Of a stretch of DNA of 64,000 nucleotides, positions 32,550-42,110 are shown one piece after another. Each line of letters begins with the position of its first letter. The first letter of the stretch is position 1. Origin of the DNA: Paraconiothyrium sp. Pb-2020 (taxonomy: Eukaryota > Ascomycota > Dothideomycetes > Pleosporales > Didymosphaeriaceae); the NCBI GenBank assembly GCA_022419385.1, contig JAJUBI010000002.1, forward strand, positions 3,534,001 through 3,598,000, in the 5' to 3' direction. The position numbers and the translations under genes are program-made. The notes under the pieces were generated by a model. That model did not search any database. It saw only the letters and a program-made list of their open reading frames with translations, and was not told where the DNA came from.

Positions 32550-34046
32550 TGAAATTGGTCGAAAGTGATTAACAGGACTCGCGGTGCAGTTAGTCTCGGG
32601 AAACAGTCTGCGTGGGGTTTAGAATGTGATATTCAAGGACAGTTGCTTCGCGGATGCCTTGACAATGGTTGGGCCGATGATGAAGTGCGGTAGCTCCAGC
32701 GAAGAGTGCCGGGAACGCTAGCTGAACACGGCACTAGTACCGTGGTGCGCTCCGCCGTGCTCCGCCGCTCAAGGCGTGGGCGTCTCAACCAGCATCGTTT
32801 CTGCCTGACCTTGAGACGGCTATCCTTACGATATCGATCAAAAAACATTCACACCCTCCCAATAGGCCACTCAAAGGCCTAGCAAGCGTCTTGGCCCGGT
32901 CACGACCTCTGACGGGGGATATGTATATCGCTGTCACCTAGCGGTATGAGGTCAAGGTAATCCCAGTATTGTCCGTCAACCATGTCCCTGGCCCTAGCCT
33001 CTCTTCCCACAGACAAAGACTGTACATGTTTATCGTCGCTGGACCACTATATACATCTCTCTGTTGATCTTGAAGCACAATGTGAGACGATCGCTGAACT
33101 GCTAGGAACTCAGCGGAAACGGTGGGCCACTTCCTCAAGTTGTCGGCTCTATGAAACCGCAACCCGCAAAGCCAAATACACTTCTTTCCTTTTCCTGTGC
33201 TCTCTTTGCTGGTTATGACGAATCGCCAGACCCTTACATTGTACTTTACGACGTCAGTGAGTGTGGTTTAGAAGAGATGAAAGTGCAACAGGTGATGTGA
33301 TGGTGGAGATACGTCGTCAAGAAAAGTTTCGTTGTTTTGCAGCCTCGAGCAACACAGCTTCTCCCAATGAGAACTACAAAATCTTGTTCGTCAGCAGAGC
33401 CTTGCCTTTCACCGACACGTGACTTCAGTTCAAGCGATGGGCTTGATCACGGCCGACATCAAAAGTACGAAAGTATCGGATAATGTCCTCGAAATCTCTA
33501 TCGCACGATTACTTCCTTCAAATTTACAAAAACTCCTGAGGCCAAGCACACTGGCAGCCATGTGTTATCGCAAGCGTGCGCAGAGTTCTTAGCGATCTCC
33601 AAGGACCCACTATACCCACTCAAGGCGCGGGATGAGCTACTACAAGAGGCATGTCAAGTGCCAAAGGAACGATTGCTCATTCCTTAATCAGATTAACACC
33701 ACCACTGCACAATAGAAACATGAGGATACGGGATAACGCGATCAATGGTGTGACAGCTCTGTTCGCTGAAATTGTTGCACCGGAGATTTCGGAGGGTTAG
33801 TCTTCTAGCCAAGGCTTGGGACAACAGTCCCAAGCAAGTGATTTGGTTGCGCTTCTTCTTTGCATCTAAAATCATTAAGTCATTTCAGGTTAAGGCCCGA
33901 TGATGATCAGGAAGAGCCGGAAGAGTTGTTACGCGAGGGGGGCAGTGTCACGGGTGGTGATATAAACTAGGCACTCTGCTCAAGACTACCATTGCGGTAC
34001 TCAGTTGCAGCTTCGAGTCGTTCTTTTGTATTCTTCCAAGTTCAAA
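32550..34046. other. Gene-free stretch of about 1.5 kb
   Basis: Divergent intergenic region between the UBX gene (minus) and the FAD oxidase (plus). Short open frames show no motif; no repeat or RNA gene is seen. Confidence 0.4.
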
Positions 34047-35543
34047 ATGGTCCCTTCATCGCCGTCCATTTCACTACTGCTGACTTTGCTGAGTGTAGCA
34101 CCAACTATTCTAGGTCAGTCAGGAAAGGCAGGCATTATCAAGTCATGCCTTGACCAAGGAGGCATACAGGCAACCGTCTCCACAGACGCAAGCTGGTCTA
34201 ATGACACTGCATCCTTTCAGTTCCGATTGGCTCGAGAACCTGCTGCTATCGCCTTCCCCCAGGACAAAGACCAAGTCGCAGTAGCATTGGAATGTGCCCG
34301 TAACTCTTCCATCAAGGTCTCAGCTATCGGACGCGCACACTCATTCCAAGGCTATGGCTACGGCAACCCTGGAAACTTAGTTATCGATATGCAAGCCTTC
34401 ACCGATTTAAGCTTCAACAACTTTACGAACCAGCTGACTTTTGGTGGCGGTGCCAACGTCGGCCCTGCTGCTAAGTATCTTTGGGACAACTACCGTCGGC
34501 ACTTTCCTCACGTGCGAGGATCACACGTAGGACTTGCGGGAAGCACGATGGGGGGCGGTTTTGGAACGACGAGCAGATTCCTGGGCATCCCCACAGACAA
34601 TCTGGCTTCCATCGAATACATGCTGTACAACGGATCAGTAGTCACTGCCGGGCCAGGCTCAGATCTTCTTTGGGCAGCCCAAGGTGCAGGTCCCAGCTTC
34701 GGAATCGTTCTTTCGGCTACGCTCAATACGCATGAGGTTCCCATCGATGGCGCGATTAGCTACTCTCTTGCGCTCGGCGATGTCGAGGTCGACGCTGCAA
34801 GTACCGCTCTCCTCAAGATCCAGAAGTGGGTCACCAGTGGACAAGCACCCGACGAGTTGTCTCTCCGTTTCTCGCTTGGCAACTTTGCCTCGGCCGGCTT
34901 CTTCTACGGCGCCGAAGCTGAATTCGATCAAGCACTCGAACCGCTTGTGGAGTCTTTGCGCTCTATTGCGCCTGCAGCCAACCTCACAAAGACCGTGCTG
35001 CCATCATTCTGGGACTCCGAAGTGGCTGCCACAGGTGCCGGTATGAACGATCCCACCGGTGGACAGCTTGGTGGTCGCGCTTCTCTTGTGCAATCCTGGA
35101 CCGTCACGAGCGACAACGCCCTCTCCTTAAAGCAAGCAAAGGCGCTACTGCAGAGCTACCACTCTCTGAATCGCACTGATATCGTGGGATCTGGCTTCCT
35201 CGATCTGTGGGGTGGCATTAGTCGCAACATCACGGATAGCGATACCGCTTTCGCGCACGGTAAGAACCTGTGGCTGATTCGTGTCGACGGTGTCGCAAAT
35301 AGTGGAGTTTGGCCCAGTGATGGTAGCGCATACATGCAAGCGCTTCTAAAACCCTTTGAGAGCTCCTTAAAGAAGTCGGCACCGCTGCGGAGTTTTGTGA
35401 ACTACGTCAACTCGGAACTCAGCGTCAAGGAGTGGAGTTCTAGGTTATATGGAAAGAACTTCGCGAAGCTTCAGAAAATCAAGACTGGAGTGGATCCTAA
35501 AGGTCTTTTCTCCGGCTACGGTCTAGCTATTCCTGTTAAATAG
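34047..35543 (+). CDS. Secreted FAD-linked oxidase (PCMH/BBE type)
   Basis: Intronless gene, 498 residues from ATG 34047, chosen because a signal peptide (SISLLLTLLSVAPTILG) follows at once; the frame is open to 34005. The N-terminal FAD-binding PCMH domain shows AIAFPQDKDQVAVALECARN, then AIGRAHSFQGYGYG with the His that links FAD in this family. The second linking residue, Cys in CPxVGxGGH of berberine-bridge and glucooligosaccharide oxidases, is replaced: the matching segment is GSHVGLAGSTMGGGFGTTSR. The C-terminus has the BBE-type ending YGKNFAKLQKIKTGVDPKGL-F. Members oxidise sugars, alkaloids or other alcohols with O2. Eight or so N-glycosylation sequons (NDT, NSS, NFT, NLT, NRT and others) support secretion. 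It should be a singly linked flavoenzyme; the substrate is unknown. Confidence 0.88.
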   Translation: MVPSSPSISLLLTLLSVAPTILGQSGKAGIIKSCLDQGGIQATVSTDASWSNDTASFQFRLAREPAAIAFPQDKDQVAVALECARNSSIKVSAIGRAHSFQGYGYGNPGNLVIDMQAFTDLSFNNFTNQLTFGGGANVGPAAKYLWDNYRRHFPHVRGSHVGLAGSTMGGGFGTTSRFLGIPTDNLASIEYMLYNGSVVTAGPGSDLLWAAQGAGPSFGIVLSATLNTHEVPIDGAISYSLALGDVEVDAASTALLKIQKWVTSGQAPDELSLRFSLGNFASAGFFYGAEAEFDQALEPLVESLRSIAPAANLTKTVLPSFWDSEVAATGAGMNDPTGGQLGGRASLVQSWTVTSDNALSLKQAKALLQSYHSLNRTDIVGSGFLDLWGGISRNITDSDTAFAHGKNLWLIRVDGVANSGVWPSDGSAYMQALLKPFESSLKKSAPLRSFVNYVNSELSVKEWSSRLYGKNFAKLQKIKTGVDPKGLFSGYGLAIPVK

Positions 35544-36039
35544 AGCTACGGTTTCTGAGTGGCGTCTCACACTAAAAGATACATTTTCAACTGGCTATGC
35601 ATGTGCACATAACAGCTGCTTTGTCCTCATGCCGTTGCGTTTGAATGTGTGTAGCGCCTCCATGGTCTATCCGTCCCAGAAGGTCTTCACAAGTGTTGCT
35701 TCCCTGCTTCGAGAAAATACATTGTTTTGCCGATCTATTGATTACCCTCCTTGGGCCTTGATATTCATTAGCCGCTTTCCAGAATCCTAGTCAATTGCCA
35801 CTTGCTCTCACCTGGGTGTTCTACTTTCCGGATCTTCAGCCGGCCAGAAGGGTTCCCTACCTCGTAGACGATATAGTGCCTATCATATATCTAATAGACA
35901 TTACATTTTGACTTGTGGGGCATTCTTTTCGCAAAGCATTCATATCATTAACGATTACATCATGGGGCTTGTCTTTCAAGATATCAAATAGAGGGATTGA
36001 ACAATCTCAGAAAACGAGAATCTAGTTATTTCTTTCCGC
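35544..36039. other. Gene-free stretch between convergent genes
   Basis: About 500 AT-leaning bases with the 3' ends of the FAD oxidase and the S28 peptidase genes. No coding signal. Confidence 0.4.
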
Positions 36040-37686
36040 CTAGTGCCCCACCTGAGCATCCCTCCATTCCTCAATCCACGATCCCACGAAGGCAACTATA
36101 TCAGCTTGGGCTGCCGTGATGGCTTTGGGGGGCTGTTGATTTTGAGTTTGGTTTGCGAATACCCCATTGGCTTCCCAATGATGTCCAGCACCTCGAAGAC
36201 CATCCCAGACGTCTTCTGGTGGATTATCAATCACTATCCACGGTTCTGAGATTGTGGACTCGCGAGACCGCGCTGTATCTGCAGCCGGAGTTGCTTCGCG
36301 CCACGTGTCCGCCAGGCCATTGATTATGGCGAGACGAGGGTACGATATGTTGAAGCCACCGTATTTGTTGATCAGTGTGATATTGGGTGGGGTGGCTATG
36401 CCAAATTCGGATTGACAGTATGAGCTCTCAAACTCTAGATCCAAAATGCGCGATATCAGAGGCATACCGAGCGATGAGTCAAATCCAGAGCCTGTAACCC
36501 AGTATCCCCACTCCGTGCACGTCTGATACCCCCAAGAGTCGAACTGTTCCGCTGGAACCCCTTCAGTCCTTGACGCCGACCCAGAGGCTGAGGCAGTAAT
36601 GGACTCGTCTCGAGTGGCCGCGTCTGCCATAGAGAAGCGCTTGATATATCCAGCATAGTTAAGTAAGCGCAGTGTTAGCGTATCATTGCCGCCGTAGCCT
36701 GTGGCTTTTAGGATTGCAGTCGCCGAAGCATTTGTTGCGGCCGAAGAGGAATATTCCAGGTTGTGGCTTGTGATGATCTGACACCAATCACTGAAGGTAC
36801 CAGAACCGATGGTGCGGTCCCAGTTCCGACTTTGCCAAGAGTATAAGCCTTCGTAGAGGTTGTTGACGAAACTTTGGTCCATCGCAGTGGTGGCGTAGTT
36901 GAAGAAAAGTTTGAATTGACCCTTCAGAGTCTCATTCTTGTTGCTGATGAATATCTTGTCGACAACGTCGGTAACGAATTGTTGCGTCCAGATGCAGTCG
37001 GCTGGTCCATATTTTCTGACAGGCTCAAAGTATCGCCAGTAATCTATGATAGCTTCAGTCACACCTGAAGACGAGATGCCGCCCCAAAAAACGTCCGGAT
37101 ACAATTTCCTAAGAAAGGCTGATTGGCCACCGGAGTAGGAAACTCCGTATACGATCCAAGGAGCGCCTGAGGATGTGAGGTTTTCCTTCTCGAGTCCAGG
37201 GAAAACGATATTTCTAGCAAAGTAGGCCGCATCGGCAAGTGACTGCTCTGTCGTCAGGAATCTAGCGCCCTGTATCGTAATGTTGTCAAAGGGGAAGCTG
37301 GTCCCATAATAACGGTGCTCTAAGATCACCCCGATACCATTATGGGCCGAGGCAAGTTGAAAGACGATTCCCTTCTCAAGGAGTGGAAAACGATAATCTC
37401 CTGATGCTTCCCCTGCAACGAAGAGAAAGACAGGACCACCGGGCTTATAGTGGCTGGCATCGAACCAATAACGGTTATTGAATGTGCCATCGCTATGCGG
37501 TTCGTACCGGCTGGAATTTTGGAAATGATCAACGGGAATAGTTAAGTTGTACGCTGGATAGGTCGTAGCCGCTTCTGCGCTCGCGGCTCGAAGTGAGACT
37601 TCCCCATTAGTGCCGATGAAACGTCGTGGCCCACCTACTGCAGCACTAACAGAAGCCAAAAGTGACAGTAGTGCCAATATCACCAT
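36040..37686 (-). CDS. Secreted serine carboxypeptidase, family S28
   Basis: Prolyl-type serine peptidase (Pro-Xaa carboxypeptidase / dipeptidyl-peptidase II family), intronless, 548 residues from ATG 37686. The frame continues upstream only with a non-ATG codon, and ATG 37686 opens directly into a signal peptide (MVILALLSLLASVSAAVGG). Landmarks are the N-terminal NLTIPVDHFQ and NRYWFDASHYKPGGPVFLFV, EHRYYGTSFP, LTTEQSLADAAYF, the nucleophile elbow YGVSYSGGQSAFLRK with the active Ser, the acidic residue in IINGLADTWR, and the His in GAGHHWEANG. All family blocks are present and in order, so the enzyme should be active. Such acid peptidases degrade proline-rich proteins outside the cell. Several N-glycosylation sites (NSS, NIT, NLT, NET, NAS, NDT) agree with secretion. 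Confidence 0.93.
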   Translation of the reverse strand: MVILALLSLLASVSAAVGGPRRFIGTNGEVSLRAASAEAATTYPAYNLTIPVDHFQNSSRYEPHSDGTFNNRYWFDASHYKPGGPVFLFVAGEASGDYRFPLLEKGIVFQLASAHNGIGVILEHRYYGTSFPFDNITIQGARFLTTEQSLADAAYFARNIVFPGLEKENLTSSGAPWIVYGVSYSGGQSAFLRKLYPDVFWGGISSSGVTEAIIDYWRYFEPVRKYGPADCIWTQQFVTDVVDKIFISNKNETLKGQFKLFFNYATTAMDQSFVNNLYEGLYSWQSRNWDRTIGSGTFSDWCQIITSHNLEYSSSAATNASATAILKATGYGGNDTLTLRLLNYAGYIKRFSMADAATRDESITASASGSASRTEGVPAEQFDSWGYQTCTEWGYWVTGSGFDSSLGMPLISRILDLEFESSYCQSEFGIATPPNITLINKYGGFNISYPRLAIINGLADTWREATPAADTARSRESTISEPWIVIDNPPEDVWDGLRGAGHHWEANGVFANQTQNQQPPKAITAAQADIVAFVGSWIEEWRDAQVGH

Positions 37687-38447
37687 TGCTGCTGTCGCCA
37701 ACGGAATGGCAGGTTTGTGGCACAAAGCAACTCGATCAATGTGTTCTCGGATCAGAAGGGGAGGGGACAAAGGCGCAGTAATAACGAGTAAAGGCAGCCC
37801 GGGTCGATTATTTTATGTGGATGCGATTTGCACTCTCATTGGGAAGGTGGGTGTACCTCTATATGTATAGACGATCATTGCCGGTAAAGAGACCATATAA
37901 TAGCATTGCTAGGCCGATACGGCCTGACGAGATGATATACTTAAGCCTAAAGAGGAAGAAGAGCGTACTATCAAGCAGGGATGGCAAGAGACCCCTGAAA
38001 TATCGAAAAGAGAAGCGTTGACAGAAGGAAGGAAACCTTTGGAGCTAACTGGAATTAGAAGGTGGGTTTTTGAGGCAGCACCACACCACCTGAGGAGGAC
38101 CTCGAGTAAATGAGCTAACAGGGTTCAGTACAATGTAGGTGAGTAAATGGATTAAAGTGCATCGTGCACAGGATTATAAAGACTAAGTGCTTCGCAACGA
38201 CACCAGCCATGTTGAAGCAGGATCTCCAGGGCTGATGGAAGACTTCGCATCTGTCTCGAGTTAGTTGCTGATTTTCACGTGATGAAACAACCGCATTGGA
38301 CTTCTTGGTGCTTCCTATGATACACATTGGCTAAAATTCTGTGAGAAAGGTTTTTATTCCATTGAAGGGCGGCAGAGGATCTTTATCATAGCACAATGAC
38401 ACATGGCAGCAAGAGTAGCCACAGGGTAGAGGGAGTGTTTGTAAATA
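37687..38447. other. Gene-free stretch, promoter of the S28 peptidase
   Basis: Upstream region of the peptidase, reaching the decayed minus-strand gene. Nothing is recognised in any frame. Confidence 0.35.
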
Positions 38448-39770
38448 CTAATGAGATGCCACCCAGATCACAAATTCTGCAACGACGCTTACGATAGCTT
38501 GAAGCAGCTTTTCAAGATCTCTAATAAATTGACAAGCAGGTTGCCACTTTAGACGACTCAAGAGTGCCCCTTGAGAGAGATTATGGTCGTTCTTTAACAA
38601 TGTGGATATGTCCTTTGCCAAATCGTCTACTAGGGTGTTGAAGTCTTTCAAGCTAGGCTCTACTCTATCGATCCAAATTTTGACGAGTTCGGCACCGTCC
38701 TTGTCCCCGTCTACGATAGCTTTGGTCAGTCATCATATGAACAAACGAGACCATCGTCTTACCTTTCGCTGCATATTGTGCAGCCTTCGTAGTGTTGGCA
38801 TTTCCGTTCTTCACGCGTTCCCCTGCCCACTTGCTGGGTGCGCTATCTTTCAAGTCATTCATCTGCTTGTCTTCTTTAGGTTTCGTGGATGCAAGTTTGC
38901 TCTTGTATCCGGGTCTGCTTGTCGCCCCCGTTGCATCTACGACGGTCTTCTGGATGTTCGAGAACAGACTGCAGGGCCGGTCAGTGAATAGTAACTACAA
39001 AATCAGTACAGCCCTTACCTGTCAATCTTGTTATTGAAACCCTCCATTCTATTAACGGCCATATCACAGCCCGCGTTGAGGAAGCTGACGATCGTATCTT
39101 TACACTCCAGGATGTCACCCTAATTGAAGAGGAAACCGAAGAACTGGCATAGTTTATCCCATCCAACCTTGAGCTTCTCCCATACCTTTAGATTATGATC
39201 AGCACTTTCAGATCGAGCAAATCTCTGTGAGCGAACATACCCACCCTCGGTGATCTTTTCGACGCAATCAAGAACAAAGTTAACACCTTTACCCCCAATA
39301 TCGCAGACGAACTACCATACTTGACCTGCTTTTCGAATGATCCAATCAGTGACCTGCTTGACCTTGATTCGTACCCAGAGGAAAGCATCCATGAAAGCGT
39401 TGCCTGCCCTTCCCGAGTCGACTCCGTTCGAGAAGGCGGCTGATTAGACTACTACTTTACCATCTTTAGGAAGCGTACTATATGCCTCCTTGATAGCGCC
39501 AAAGCACTTCGCCGCTTTCTTGAGGTCGTCACTGCTAGGTGATGTTGTGCCTTCCCACAGCTTCGCATCTGTGAGAGACTTTTCTGAATCCAAGCCAGAC
39601 ATTCGAGAGATAACTTTGCTAGCAGGATCGATCTTGACCTCAGAAAGCTGTACAACTGTTGCATTGGCATATCGAAGGCCTTTCACGACAAGAGGCTGGC
39701 TCGTTATTGTCTTCGTTAAAAGTCGGGTTCCATCCTCCAGTCGAACAAGCAGTCGAGTTCGTATCCCACT
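38448..39770 (-). pseudogene. Decayed fragment of a large unrecognised protein (left half of head-to-head pair)
   Basis: Reading down from about 39770 the minus strand keeps one long protein: LVRLEDGTRLLTKTITSQPL, GLRYANATVVQLSEVKIDPA, KAAKCFGAIKEAYSTLPKDG, then past a TAA (39446-39444) SGRAGNAFMDAFLWVRIKVK, past a TAG (39314-39312) FVCDIGGKGVNFVLDCVEKI, past an intron and another TAG (39122-39120) GDILECKDTIVSFLNAGCDM. Two further introns with good sites follow (GTAAGG..GCAG and GTAAGACG..CAAAG), leading to IDRVEPSLKDFNTLVDDLAK and an end at TAG 38448. Frame and splice sites are preserved; only stop codons break it. TAA and the TAGs can each come from CAA, CAG or TGG by one C:G to T:A change. 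Start and true end are missing. I do not recognise the family, though the sequence clearly was coding. Confidence 0.6.
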
Positions 39771-39881
39771 TCGTTTGTATGTCAGGAGGTCTTTTAACTA
39801 TTACACAGGCACCTCTAGCGGACTATAATTCGAACCCTATCAGATACAATACCAGATGTACCCTTGATCGACCCTCAAAAC

Positions 39882-41058
39882 ATGGGCAACTTTAAGCCTA
39901 CCTCCGGCTTCGAGGGAAACCAACATCTCAATTACCTTTTGTACTTTGAGACCACCGGCAAGAACCCGCTTCCGGACGTTAATAAGCGCTTCCTACCACG
40001 CAAAGGCAACTAGACTGATGGGCGGCTCGCTAAAGAGGCTAATTCTGAGAACAGTGAATTCGGACTATTTCACATGGCGAGGGAGAACTTCATGGATAAT
40101 TATTTACTGAAGAAGCTCCGTTTTTTCAATAAAGCTATGGAGCCGTATAGAACATACAACAAGGCCACGCTCACAGATTGGAATAACATCAAGTGTAGCT
40201 GGTCAGACCCCCTTGGGACTTCTAGGTCCATTACTGAAGCATTACAGGGACTCAGACCTTTCGATTGGTACGCGCAACAAACTCTTAGAAGATTCCATGT
40301 ATGACTGGAAGTACGAGACTTAGTCAGGATGGGCTTTTGAATCCAAACTCAAGATAGATGCAGACAGGGATGTCGCCGGCCTGGGAGGCTGGTCTGGTGA
40401 ATCCTGGGGTGACAGCAACGGTAATTACACAAACATGCACCCCCCCTTCCTACCACAAAGCTGAACAGACATAGCTTGGTGCCGAAATGTTATTGAATTC
40501 GAGCCCGGAAGCGACATCATCAGAGTCTCTGGTACAACGCACTTTCAATATCGCTGGGAGCTCACCGACAAGAAGAACCTTGCCTCCAACAAAGTCTACC
40601 ACAAAGAGTATGCATTCCTTTCTCGCGCCGCTGAAGGTTGCTGATCATACAAAAGACTCGAATATGATATCATGTGGAAGGGCACCCTTGATCTCGAAGC
40701 GGTCGATGATGGCGGTCTTCAGATCCTCGCAACGTTCGACGAACCGAACATCAACTACATTTGCCAAGATCTCGCAGGTCTATTTGGCAAAGCCGATCAG
40801 CTTAAGAACGCTGTCGCAAACGCGATAAAGGATACTGAAAACACGAAGAACGATCTCGTGAGGGATTTGGCTAACAAGCAGGGTCTTATATTGCCAGCTG
40901 CTGGGGTTTTCTTTTTCAAGAACCCCATACTGAGCTGGAGAGGCGACCTCATCTGCTCTGTGGCTTATGCCAACATCTCCCCGGTGAAGATGTTGGATCC
41001 TAAGGACGCCCCCAAGATCAATACACAAGCTGGACAACGTGCGGAGCTCATCAAGTAG
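39882..41058 (+). pseudogene. Decayed fragment of an unrecognised protein (right half of head-to-head pair)
   Basis: From ATG 39882 one frame reads MGNFKPTSGFEGNQHLNYLL, FETTGKNPLPDVNKRFLPRK, a TAG (40011-40013), then NSENSEFGLFHMARENFMDN and LTDWNNIKCSWSDPLGTSRS. After a one-base frame change near 40275 the next frame reads RNKLLEDSMYDWKYE, TAG (40321-40323), FESKLKIDADRDVAGLGGWS, TGA (40462-40464), DIAWCRNVIEFEPGSDIIRV, TGA (40642-40644), then an open stretch MWKGTLDLEAVDDGGLQILA to the end LIK and TAG 41056. As on the other side, the internal stops are explained by C:G to T:A changes (CAG/TGG/CGA). The last 128 codons are still open. The family is not recognised. It is a relic of one gene, or of a gene joined to its neighbour by inversion. 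Confidence 0.6.
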
Positions 41059-42110
41059 CTAGATTTATCTAGATTACATGCATAGTAATGTAGAAACTCG
41101 GCGAATGCTCGCAATTGTTCTCATTGAATTTCATCAATATGGGGACAGCAAGCCAACACCGAGCCCGCACAACATGTGTTCATCGCAAGTGTGAGTAAGA
41201 AATGCATATAACATGGTCACGCAAGTCCAGCGTCTACATGTTCGATGGATCCGAGTCAATGTTGGGTAGCTCGCCCACAGACGTGCGCATACAAAGATTT
41301 AAAGTTTCAGCTGAGAAGTCATATTTGAATCCCTCCGCATACAACCAGTCGACGGGGCCGGCAATACAGTTTAGCGTTGCATTAGGGTTTCCACTTGTGC
41401 TTTAAATGCATATTACTGCGTCGGTACCGGGACGTCCAACCGTGTCATGTGTATGGTATGAGGGAGTTGCGTGTGATCTACAAAGCGAGCCGCAGTCGAG
41501 ATGCTATTCGCCTGCATACGCAAACTTTCATCCGTGTCATTTCTGCTCTTGCCGACCCATCGTTTCTCCATGCACATAGCATCTGTACTTAACCGCATCC
41601 TGCAGGGCTTACTGGTTCCAGCTTCTGTCCGGCGGAAGTAAGTTGCGTGGTGGCTGGTTAGATTCCTCTTTTCTCGCCCTCCTCGTTGTATTAGCCTACA
41701 ACCAATTCGCTCAGAGAACTTCCCCGTCGGGTCTCTCTAGAACGTGCATCGCCAAGACCTCATGGTACGGTGTTGAGCTAGAGCACGGAAATCTCTGATT
41801 GGGGCGAGAATGAAGCCTGAAGGGCAGGTGGAGTACCATTGTTTTCGCGGCCGTGAGCTGAGAAGACGAGCCTAGAACGTTCTCCACAAAGGCGTATCAG
41901 ATGACCTCACGTCAACATGCACAGTGCAGAAGCTCTCGCAACGAGTCACCCTAGGTACATGTCCCACTAATGAGGGGACCAGAACAACAGAGGTATCTTG
42001 AGCCTTACATGAGACCAAGTCTAAGCGCCAGCACCAGACAGGTCTACTATAGCACACCAACACTAAAACATTTCACCTTGAAAAACTGCGCAACTGTCAA
42101 TGGAAGCTGA
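41059..42110. other. Gene-free stretch of about 1 kb
   Basis: Lies between the decayed pair and the AT-hook gene's 3' end. No motif, repeat or RNA gene is recognised. Confidence 0.4.

Noticed and set aside
39800..39850. tRNA-like B-box (GGGTTCGAATTAT on the minus strand)
   Set aside because: No A-box, no acceptor-stem pairing, and it lies at the edge of the decayed gene.
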